In this document: positions 1 to 5,189 of the stretch, piece after piece | Numbering within the stretch: position 1 is the stretch's first letter | Layout of the letters: each line of letters starts with the position of its first letter | From: Treponema sp. | GTDB lineage: Bacteria; Spirochaetota; Spirochaetia; Treponematales; Treponemataceae | DNA length: 5,189 bases | Assembly (NCBI GenBank): GCA_003447785.1 | Contig: DLYJ01000056.1 | Span: 188-5,376, forward strand | Direction: 5' to 3' | The notes under the pieces: generated by a model | What the model saw: the letters and a program-made list of their open reading frames with translations, nothing else | Databases searched by the model: none | What the model was told of the DNA's origin: nothing | Program-made: the position numbers and the translations under genes

Positions 1-606
1 CTTGTTCAGCTTTCAATTGCCCATCTCAAGGGAATTGGAAAAAACATTAAGAGCCCTAAATTCCTCGGTGAATTAGGTTCTCTTTTACAGCTCTGGGGTA
101 TGTTCTACATTGTTCTGAGCATGGTAGTAGACGGAGTCAGATTCCCGCTTTCTGTAACTCCTGAAAGTTATTACCTGTTTGACAGGGTACCGCTTGCAAC
201 AGTCTGTCTCGGTCTGATCGGATTTGGCTTTGCTTTAAGCTTTATCTTTTCAAACTATGAAGGCAGTATTGGAAAGAGTATCCTTGAAAGCTGCAAGAAT
301 ATCGTTTCTGTACTTCTCGGTGTAGTAAACGTATTCAGTGATATTGTTTCTTACATCCGTCTCTGGGCAGTAGCCCTTGCCGGTGGAGCAATCAGTGCAA
401 CGGTAAACGAAATGGCCGGTCCTCTTCTTGGACACGCAATTATGTTTATCTTTGCAATCCTTATTTTGACAGTAGGTCACGGACTTAACATGATTTTGAA
501 CGTACTTTCTGTCATCGTACACGGTGTTCGTTTGAATACCCTGGAATTCTCAAGTCATTTGGGAATGAGTTGGACCGGATTTAAATACAAACCGTTCCAG
601 GAATAA
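1..606 (+). CDS. ntpI: V-type ATP synthase/ATPase subunit I, C-terminal part (5' end outside the window)
   Basis: This is the membrane stator subunit (subunit a/I family) of a bacterial V/A-type ATPase. It forms the ion half-channels beside the rotating K ring. The reading frame is open from base 1, so only the last 201 residues are visible; the family is usually about 600-650 residues. The visible part is strongly hydrophobic with several membrane helices. Two family signatures are clear. The first is SYIRLWAVALAGG, whose arginine (codon 358-360) matches the essential stator arginine that meets the rotor glutamate. The second is HGVRLNTLEF near the C terminus, whose arginine (codon 529-531) matches the second conserved channel arginine. 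The gene ends in TAA and is followed after 93 bases by the K subunit gene, the I-K order I recall for treponemal and borrelial ATPase operons. The family assignment is secure. The symbol follows Enterococcus nomenclature; atpI is also used. Confidence 0.95.
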   Translation, partial: LVQLSIAHLKGIGKNIKSPKFLGELGSLLQLWGMFYIVLSMVVDGVRFPLSVTPESYYLFDRVPLATVCLGLIGFGFALSFIFSNYEGSIGKSILESCKNIVSVLLGVVNVFSDIVSYIRLWAVALAGGAISATVNEMAGPLLGHAIMFIFAILILTVGHGLNMILNVLSVIVHGVRLNTLEFSSHLGMSWTGFKYKPFQE

Positions 607-615
607 TGGTAAAAT

Positions 616-637
616 CCGGTTTTCGTCTGAAGACCGG
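616..637 (+). promoter_or_regulatory. Hairpin 1 in the subunit I - subunit K gap
   Basis: The arms CCGGTTTTC (616-624) and GAAGACCGG (629-637) pair over nine positions, with one G-U wobble and a four-base GTCT loop. The hairpin starts ten bases after the subunit I stop codon. It is followed by an A-rich run rather than a T-run, so it does not look like an intrinsic terminator on this strand. A role as a 3' mRNA stabiliser, processing site or pause is inference. Confidence 0.5.
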
Positions 638-654
638 CTAAAAATAAAAAAAAT

Positions 655-679
655 CTTTGGCTGGCACTTGCCGCCGAGG
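655..679 (+). promoter_or_regulatory. Hairpin 2 just upstream of the subunit K ribosome binding site
   Basis: Bases 655-661 and 663-665 pair with 670-679 around an ACTT loop, giving ten pairs (two of them G-U) with one bulged T at 662. The base of the stem buries a GAGG (676-679) that could otherwise act as a decoy Shine-Dalgarno. The real ribosome binding site at 686-692 stays single-stranded. The placement suggests a structured leader that could protect a processed subunit K mRNA or favour its translation, which is inference. Confidence 0.45.
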
Positions 680-685
680 CTTTAC

Positions 686-692
686 AAAGGAG
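686..692 (+). promoter_or_regulatory. Ribosome binding site for subunit K
   Basis: AAAGGAG lies seven bases upstream of the ATG at 700. This is near-ideal strength and spacing, and it fixes the start of the proteolipid gene. Confidence 0.85.
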
Positions 693-699
693 AAATATT

Positions 700-1128
700 A
701 TGGAATTTTTAGGAAGTTTAGGTAGCGCAGTTGTAATGGGTATTGCAGCTCTTGGTTCTGCTATTGGTATTATGGTTGCAGGTCAGGCTGCAATTGGTGC
801 ATGGAAACGCTGTTATATGGCTAACAAACCTGCTCCATTCATCCTCACTGTATTTGCCGGTGCTCCATTAACACAGACAATTTACGGCTTTTTGCTTATG
901 CAGACAATGATGGGTTCAGCAGCAGCCCCAGGATTTAAACTTGGTATTGGCCTTATGTCAGGTGTTGCAATGTGTGCTTCTGCCATTGCTCAGGGAAAAG
1001 CCGGTGCTGCAGGTTCTGACGCTCTCGGAGAAACAGGAAAAGGTTTCTCTCAGTACATCATGGTTGTAGGTCTTTGTGAAACTGTTGCTTTGTTCGCAAT
1101 GGTATTCTCAATGGTAGCCCTCGGCTAA
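700..1128 (+). CDS. ntpK: V-type ATPase subunit K (c-ring proteolipid, double-hairpin type)
   Basis: This is the rotor-ring proteolipid that carries the coupling ion through the membrane against subunit I. The 142 residues form four membrane helices, about 5-30, 48-72, 78-102 and 117-141, as two fused hairpins. The two halves align: Q59 in helix 2 stands where the ion-binding glutamate E127 stands in helix 4. As in E. hirae NtpK (about 156 residues), only the second hairpin has the carboxylate. T58, Q59, Q98 and E127 match the Na+-ligand positions T64, Q65, Q110 and E139 of NtpK, while the position of L61 is alanine (A55). Sodium coupling is therefore likely but inferred. The ATG is set by a strong ribosome binding site. 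The gene is last in its operon and is followed by an intrinsic terminator. The glycine- and alanine-rich composition is normal for the family. Confidence 0.96.
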   Translation: MEFLGSLGSAVVMGIAALGSAIGIMVAGQAAIGAWKRCYMANKPAPFILTVFAGAPLTQTIYGFLLMQTMMGSAAAPGFKLGIGLMSGVAMCASAIAQGKAGAAGSDALGETGKGFSQYIMVVGLCETVALFAMVFSMVALG

Positions 1129-1148
1129 TTTAAGTGCAATCTAACTGG

Positions 1149-1177
1149 GACGGTCTGTAAAGACCGTCTTTTTTTTT
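1149..1177 (+). terminator. Intrinsic terminator of the V-ATPase operon
   Basis: A perfect eight-pair stem, GACGGTCT (1149-1156) with AGACCGTC (1161-1168), closes a GTAA loop (GNRA tetraloop class). It is followed directly by nine T residues (1169-1177). It begins 21 bases after the subunit K stop codon and is a textbook Rho-independent terminator reading rightwards. Confidence 0.95.
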
Positions 1178-1191
1178 AAAGTCATTTGGGG

Positions 1192-1197
1192 TATACT
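1192..1197 (+). promoter_or_regulatory. Candidate -10 box for the ispG-TPR operon
   Basis: TATACT differs from the sigma-70 consensus TATAAT at one position. It sits between the ATPase terminator and ispG, where a promoter is needed. The -35 region at normal spacing (about 1169-1174) is only the T-run of the terminator, and no extended -10 TG is present, so the promoter is supported by one element only. Transcription would be expected to start near 1203-1205, on or beside the ispG ATG. Confidence 0.45.
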
Positions 1198-1203
1198 GTT
1201 TTT

Positions 1204-2307
1204 ATGACTAAGAAATTTTTGACACCGCGAAAGATTTTTGTCGGCGGAAACGGGAATGTAGAAAGAATCGCCGTAGGCGGAGATTCTCCTGTTACGATAC
1301 AGACGATGTGGAAAGACTCAATTTTAGATGTTAAGGACAATCCGCAAAAACTTGAAGAAATAGTTAAACAGATAAACTCTCTCAAAATGCTCGGCTGTGA
1401 CATTATCAGGTTTGCAGTTCCTGACATGGAGAGTGCGGAAAGTTTTATTCAAATCTGCCGCGCAACTTCCATGCCGCTGGTTGCAGACATTCACTTTGAC
1501 TATAGACTGGCCCTAAAATGCCTTGAGGGCCCCGTAGGAGCCATTAGAATCAATCCCGGCAACATCGGCGATATAGAACGCGTAAAAGCAGTTGTCGACG
1601 GTTGTAAGGACCATGGCGCCGCTATCCGTATCGGAGTAAACTCAGGCTCTCTTCCTCACGATTTACGGGAACTTGTTGAACAGGGTAAACTTTCCCGCTC
1701 TGTTGCACTGAGTCAGACTGCAGCGCGAGAGTGCGAAGTCTTTGACAAATTGAACTTTGATCAGTTTGTTGTCAGCATGAAGGCAAGTTCTGTGCAGGAG
1801 ACCATTGAAGCAAATGAAGACTTTGCCTCTAAATTCGATATTCCTTTGCATGTGGGCGTAACGGAAGCAGGTCCGCTCATCACAGGCGTTGTAAAATCAA
1901 CCCTCGCATTCAGTCACCTGTTGAACGAAGGAATCGGTTCAACAATTCGTGTAAGCCTTTCATCACTTCCGGAAAATGAAGTAATCACCGGCCTGGAAAT
2001 CTTGCGTGAATGCGGAAAAAGAAAGGGCGGTGTAACACTTGTAAGCTGTCCGAGATGCGGCCGCGTAGGCTTTGATGTTCACGGCTTTATGGCACGCTGG
2101 CAGAATAAACTCCTTTCCATGAAAAAGGATATCACCGTAGCCGTTATGGGTTGTGTAGTAAACGGTCCGGGCGAAGGAAAGCACGCAGATATTGGAATCG
2201 CAGGTGCAGGCGACAAAGCTATAATTTTTAAAAAAGGTGAAATAGTTCGCACGATTGATATGAAAGATGCCGATAAAGTATTTGAGGAGGAACTGGCATC
2301 TTTATGA
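1204..2307 (+). CDS. ispG: 4-hydroxy-3-methylbut-2-en-1-yl diphosphate synthase (IspG/GcpE)
   Basis: IspG is a cytoplasmic [4Fe-4S] enzyme. It converts 2-C-methyl-D-erythritol 2,4-cyclodiphosphate to HMBPP, the penultimate step of the MEP isoprenoid pathway. The 367 residues match the compact bacterial form (E. coli about 372). The N-terminal TIM barrel shows ADIHFDYRLA, IRINPGNIG, IRIGVNSGSL and HVGVTEAG. The C-terminal cluster domain has SCPRCGR (C282, C285) and MGCVVNGPGE (C317, E324), the expected three cysteine ligands plus glutamate. An in-frame TTG at 1186 would add six residues (MGYTVF), but it would lie upstream of the likely -10 box, and the ATG at 1204 fits the family length. No good Shine-Dalgarno precedes either start; only GGGG at 1188-1191. 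The gene overlaps the next one by four bases. The segments QTMWKDSILD and SLSSLP differ from the usual QSMTNT and SLTADP-type sequences. Identity is secure; the start is less so. Confidence 0.97.
   Translation: MTKKFLTPRKIFVGGNGNVERIAVGGDSPVTIQTMWKDSILDVKDNPQKLEEIVKQINSLKMLGCDIIRFAVPDMESAESFIQICRATSMPLVADIHFDYRLALKCLEGPVGAIRINPGNIGDIERVKAVVDGCKDHGAAIRIGVNSGSLPHDLRELVEQGKLSRSVALSQTAARECEVFDKLNFDQFVVSMKASSVQETIEANEDFASKFDIPLHVGVTEAGPLITGVVKSTLAFSHLLNEGIGSTIRVSLSSLPENEVITGLEILRECGKRKGGVTLVSCPRCGRVGFDVHGFMARWQNKLLSMKKDITVAVMGCVVNGPGEGKHADIGIAGAGDKAIIFKKGEIVRTIDMKDADKVFEEELASL
2284..2290 (+). promoter_or_regulatory. Ribosome binding site inside the end of ispG
   Basis: GAGGAGG is a very strong Shine-Dalgarno match lying in the last codons of ispG. 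It is 13 bases before the ATG at 2304, longer than the optimum. With the ATGA overlap, it suggests coupled translation of the two genes. Confidence 0.6.
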
Positions 2308-3398
2308 AAAAATTAGTTTTTGCCGCTTCTGTATTTTTAACAGGTCTTTTTTATGGCTTTACACAGACTCCAAACAGCGAAAATGCTCCTTCATGGAGAG
2401 TCCTTGAACAGGCAGAAGTTCAATTCGATTACGGTAATTATGGAGAAGCCCTGAGACTTGCAAACCGTGCCCTTGACTTGCGTAAAGACGAAGGAAATTA
2501 CGAATATACAACAATTGACGTTGCAATTTCTCCAGCACAGGTAAAACGTGCCGGAAGCGAATTTGACAAAGTAATTCCTGTTCTTGAAGAGCGCGAACAG
2601 AAAGAAGCCCTAAAAATAATTTCCAAATACTTAAATCTTTACGGCAAAAACTTTTTTGAAGATGATGTGCGTCAACTTGCAGACTGGCTTAAAGAAAGAA
2701 CAGTTTATCCTGAAGCAGATTTTTTAATCGGAAAAATCTACCGCACGGAAGGCGAGTATAAGACTGCATACAGTTTTTATAATAAGGCTCTTGAAGAAAA
2801 AGAATATCTTGATATTGCCGATGTTGAATACAACATTCTTTACGCTATGGCAGAGCTTGCAAAGCAAAAAGATGACTTTGAAAGTTATGAAAAAACACTT
2901 CTTTTGATTCTGGACAGTGATGACTTTTTTAAGAACAAAACCCTTCACGAAAGTATTTTGAGAACAATCAATACAGACAAACAGAAAAACGTTGACCGTC
3001 TTTTTCTGCTTTACCGTGCAGATTCAAAATATTCAATCAAGGCTTTGTACGAACTCAGTAAACTTTATCAGAAAAAGGGCCTCAAAACTGAATCCCTCAA
3101 ATACCTTGCGCTGGGAACCATTGAAGCATTTACACATCTTGAAGAAGCTCTGAAAGAGCGGAATTCAAGATTTAAGTATACAACCTTTGAAAACTTCCTG
3201 AAGGAATGCGGCAAATACAGTGAAATTTTAAACTGGGCTCAGAAAAATCAGATCTGGACCATGATGGTTGATTTTGCTGATGCTGTTGCCGGTTCTGGAA
3301 AACTCGTTTTTGCCCAGACTCTTTATGTAAGCATGGCAAACGGATTGCCGGATGCCTATTATAAAAAACTTGCAGAAAGCCGTATCAATGTAAATTAG
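2304..3398 (+). CDS. Exported TPR-like repeat protein of unknown function
   Basis: I do not recognise a named family. The 364-residue protein starts MKKLVFAASVFLTGLFYGFT, a typical signal peptide with a basic start and hydrophobic core. Cleavage is likely near residues 20-22. There is no lipobox cysteine, so it is probably periplasmic rather than a lipoprotein. The rest is charged, almost wholly helical and rich in aromatic/alanine TPR spacing. Plausible repeats lie at about 31-62 (FDYGNYGEALRLANRALDL), 134-167 (LIGKIYRTEGEYKTAYSFYN), 171-204 and 241-275. TPR proteins usually act as protein-binding scaffolds, and the partner cannot be read from sequence. The start codon overlaps the ispG stop (ATGA) and the signal peptide begins exactly there, so the start is well supported. 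The stop codon overlaps that of the convergent gene. A link to isoprenoid metabolism is not implied by the operon alone. Confidence 0.85.
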   Translation: MKKLVFAASVFLTGLFYGFTQTPNSENAPSWRVLEQAEVQFDYGNYGEALRLANRALDLRKDEGNYEYTTIDVAISPAQVKRAGSEFDKVIPVLEEREQKEALKIISKYLNLYGKNFFEDDVRQLADWLKERTVYPEADFLIGKIYRTEGEYKTAYSFYNKALEEKEYLDIADVEYNILYAMAELAKQKDDFESYEKTLLLILDSDDFFKNKTLHESILRTINTDKQKNVDRLFLLYRADSKYSIKALYELSKLYQKKGLKTESLKYLALGTIEAFTHLEEALKERNSRFKYTTFENFLKECGKYSEILNWAQKNQIWTMMVDFADAVAGSGKLVFAQTLYVSMANGLPDAYYKKLAESRINVN

Positions 3399-4951
3399 TA
3401 CTGGTATCCGATACCGATATAGATTTCGTATGCCGAGCAGTTTCGTCGCCATGATGAATCAATCAGCTTGGAAACTACCTTTTTTACAACCTTGCGTCCA
3501 ACATCAACACCTGCACTGGCACGTACAACAAGGCTTCGCCATTTGGCTGGATAAACAAGGAATTCAAAACCGCCTGCGTACCATCCGTCTTTGATGGCAA
3601 AGGTTTTTCCGGTTATTACGTTGTTTGTCAGGGCAAAATCTACGAAGGGAGAAAAGTGCATTTCAAAGTCAAAGTATCTCATCCAGCGGATGTGGTTTGT
3701 AAACCAGCTGTCTTCGCCAAAGAGGCTGTCACTCCAGCCAATCCAGTTTGTTCTGATCACTTTTATAGGAATATCAATACTTCCGATAATTGCGGCCTTA
3801 GTGCGCAGTGCCTTTATATCTGTTCCCTTATAGGTCTGGTCATCGCGGATACCACGGAGACTGTCACCGATTTTGGTTGTTTCGTTGAGGTTTGTAAAAC
3901 CGCGGAAACGTGAGTTAATTCCGGCCCAGCTGAATGCTTTAAAGGCTTCGATTGTTCCGTCGATAGTGCCCACATAATGTTTAAGCTGATAGTTGTAACC
4001 AACAGATTCTGTAAAACTCATATCAATACCCTGACGGAAGTTTCCGTGCCAGTTGATACGGCCGGCAGTAATTGTCTGTCCGACAGTAAGTTTTGGACCG
4101 GACAGGTCTTCGTTAGTTTTGTTGATTCCGTTTTTATCCCAGTTCCAGGTGTATGCAACTTCAGGAGACCATTTAACATTTCCGTACGAGCCTAAGTCAG
4201 CGATTGTAATTGGAAGGGAAAGTTTAAAAAGCTCTGTATAATAAAGTTCATCATCGAATTCGGTGTAGTCAAAGTCTCTCGTAACACTCTGGCTTAGATC
4301 AAATTTAAGTGCGTATGTCTTGAACGGGAGTGAGAATGTAAATCCCGTTGTCCATCCGAATTCCGGCTTGTCTTTACCGATTGTATAGTCCAGGCTGAAA
4401 GAGTTGTTCCATGACGAATCAAGTTTCCAGAGCTGGAAAGGGTAGTCATAGTCAAAATTGATACCGAATACAAAGTCAGGATCGTCAGATTCGTCTTCCT
4501 GTTCTATTGCAAAGTTAAGGTCAAAGTTTAATGGTTCAAGAGTTCCGAGAAAGTTTGTGTCCTTTGCCTTGAGTTTTAATTTAAAACCGTCGTTTGAATT
4601 GTATTTTGGATAAGGAAGAACCAGCAGGTGCTTTGAATCCTGAGTCATTACATTCAAAGTAGTGTGTGTGATTCCTTTTTCATCAATAACCGGGTCGTAA
4701 GAAACGTTCAGAATGGCAGAAGCAAGGTTGCGTTCGTTTTGAAACTGCTGTCTCAAGTTTTCGATATATTCGTGGAATTCTTCAAATGATTCAAATATTC
4801 TGTCTTTATCAATGTCAACGGCTTTTTCAAGAGCGTATCTACGTGTCATACCTGTAATCTGGTAATTAACGTCACTGATTTGATATCTTTCAGCAGAAAA
4901 TGCACTCAGTGCAAAAAATGAGAGAAGTAGAGCTGATGCTAATTTTTTCAT
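3395..4951 (-). CDS. Outer-membrane beta-barrel protein, probable one-POTRA Omp85/BamA-superfamily member
   Basis: The 518-residue product has a clear signal peptide (residues 1-20, cleavage after SAFSA). Residues 21-105 look like one POTRA domain: a strand (ISDVNYQITG), two helices (about 38-47 and 54-76), then two strands (AILNVSYDP and HTTLNVMTQD). From about 122 to the end, alternating aromatic/polar strands suggest a barrel. DTNFLGTLEPLNFDLNF (131-147) resembles the NLFGTG-type start of Omp85 barrels. SLRGIRD (364-370), followed by the strand AAIIGSIDIPIKV, sits where the VRGF/VRGY loop-6 motif and its next strand lie. The protein ends in a strand, AYEIYIGIGYQY, with terminal tyrosine. 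Family members insert or translocate proteins or lipids at the outer membrane; the substrate here is unknown. BamA itself has five POTRAs, so this is not the main BamA. Its start overlaps the stop of the sugar transferase gene upstream. A different porin-like barrel remains possible. Confidence 0.65.
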   Translation of the reverse strand: MKKLASALLLSFFALSAFSAERYQISDVNYQITGMTRRYALEKAVDIDKDRIFESFEEFHEYIENLRQQFQNERNLASAILNVSYDPVIDEKGITHTTLNVMTQDSKHLLVLPYPKYNSNDGFKLKLKAKDTNFLGTLEPLNFDLNFAIEQEDESDDPDFVFGINFDYDYPFQLWKLDSSWNNSFSLDYTIGKDKPEFGWTTGFTFSLPFKTYALKFDLSQSVTRDFDYTEFDDELYYTELFKLSLPITIADLGSYGNVKWSPEVAYTWNWDKNGINKTNEDLSGPKLTVGQTITAGRINWHGNFRQGIDMSFTESVGYNYQLKHYVGTIDGTIEAFKAFSWAGINSRFRGFTNLNETTKIGDSLRGIRDDQTYKGTDIKALRTKAAIIGSIDIPIKVIRTNWIGWSDSLFGEDSWFTNHIRWMRYFDFEMHFSPFVDFALTNNVITGKTFAIKDGWYAGGFEFLVYPAKWRSLVVRASAGVDVGRKVVKKVVSKLIDSSWRRNCSAYEIYIGIGYQY

Positions 4952-5189
4952 TAGTAGGCACCTTTACCTTTTATTACTACGTATACTGTTTTAATTATGA
5001 TCCATATGTCCAGCCATACAGACCAGTTGTGGATGTAATATGAATCAAGAGTAATTCTTTCCTCATAACCGGTATCTGAACGTCCGGAAATCTGCCAGAA
5101 TCCTGAAAGTCCCGGCTGAACGGTGAGAATAAAGTCTGACTTTTTACCGTATTTTTCGAGTTCCGGCTTTGTAACCGGTCTTGGACCGA
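4951..5189 (-). CDS. Bacterial sugar transferase (polyprenyl glycosylphosphotransferase), C-terminal part, 5' end outside the window
   Basis: The last 78 residues are visible. They carry the C-terminal signature of the WbaP/WcaJ/WecP-type enzymes, which move a sugar-1-phosphate from a nucleotide sugar onto undecaprenyl phosphate. This starts an exopolysaccharide, capsule or O-antigen repeat at the inner membrane. Visible motifs in order are GPRPV (first residues), VQPGLSGFWQISGRSD (about 23-38), YEERITLD (41-48), YYIHNWSVWLDIWIIIKT (50-67) and a terminal GKGAY. The KxDE-type catalytic segment and any N-terminal membrane helices lie outside the window, so sugar specificity and full length (about 200 or about 450 residues) cannot be told. 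The TAA stop shares a base with the ATG of the next gene (TAATG), so the two are very likely co-translated. Confidence 0.93.
   Translation of the reverse strand, partial: GPRPVTKPELEKYGKKSDFILTVQPGLSGFWQISGRSDTGYEERITLDSYYIHNWSVWLDIWIIIKTVYVVIKGKGAY
4959..4965 (-). promoter_or_regulatory. Ribosome binding site for the Omp85-like gene
   Basis: Read on the minus strand, AAAGGTG lies seven bases before the ATG at 4951-4949, inside the last codons of the sugar transferase gene. It is a moderate Shine-Dalgarno match. No separate promoter is evident here, which fits co-transcription and translational coupling with the gene upstream. Confidence 0.55.

Noticed and set aside
250..522. Cysteine-rich 90-codon minus-strand reading frame
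   Set aside because: It lies wholly antisense to the conserved subunit I coding region. The cysteines are reverse-strand readings of alanine- and threonine-type codons, and there is no ribosome binding site or family resemblance.
1186..1203. In-frame TTG start that would lengthen IspG by six residues
   Set aside because: The extension has no family counterpart and no ribosome binding site, and it lies upstream of and across the candidate -10 box. The ATG at 1204 gives the usual family length.
2227..2237. TTTAAAAAAGG as a possible programmed frameshift site in ispG
   Set aside because: The zero frame reads TTT AAA AAA GGT, which is not the phase needed for A AAA AAG slippage. The protein continues normally to the expected C terminus.
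3403..3415. GGTAT-CCG-ATACC palindrome as a bidirectional terminator
   Set aside because: The stem has only five pairs and a three-base loop, with no T-run in either direction, and it codes the conserved last residues of the barrel protein.
3591..4241. Several plus-strand reading frames of 60-85 codons
   Set aside because: They overlap each other and lie antisense to the barrel protein, whose frame is supported by a signal peptide, strand pattern and coupling to its neighbour.
4982..4987. Second TATACT, reminiscent of the ispG -10 box
   Set aside because: It lies inside the sugar transferase gene, codes conserved-type residues on the minus strand, and would point rightwards on the plus strand into antisense sequence with no gene start.

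Overview
The window most likely comes from a spirochaete of the genus Treponema. The evidence is a bacterial V-type ATPase cluster ending in the order subunit I then subunit K, as I recall it from Treponema and Borrelia, together with an ispG gene, a small signal-peptide TPR protein and a signal-peptide beta-barrel protein. Base composition is moderate, which would suit a gut or rumen treponeme better than T. pallidum. The genus call is inference from gene families and layout.

Plus strand, left part (1-1177): the 3' end of the V-ATPase subunit I gene, a 93-base gap holding two successive hairpins and a clear ribosome binding site, the complete proteolipid gene (subunit K, c-ring), and a strong intrinsic terminator that closes the ATPase operon. 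The K subunit keeps the residues that bind Na+ in the Enterococcus hirae enzyme, so the rotor is probably Na+-coupled. The stator arginines that face the rotor glutamate are visible in subunit I.

Plus strand, middle part (1192-3398): a possible -10 box lies just after the terminator and close to the ispG start codon. ispG (MEP isoprenoid pathway) overlaps the next gene by four bases (ATGA). That gene encodes an exported TPR-like protein of unknown function.

Minus strand, right part (3395-5189): a sugar-1-phosphate transferase gene (3' end only) reads into a gene for an outer-membrane beta-barrel protein through a TAATG stop/start overlap. The barrel protein looks like a one-POTRA member of the Omp85/BamA superfamily. 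Its stop codon overlaps the stop codon of the convergent TPR gene, with no recognisable terminator between them.

Most of the window is ordinary core-type sequence. The parts most worth a second look are the glycosyltransferase/Omp85-like gene pair, the paired hairpins before the proteolipid gene, and the compact terminator-promoter-start junction before ispG. No RNA genes, mobile elements, CRISPR arrays or sizeable repeats were seen, and no gene-free stretch exceeds 100 bases.
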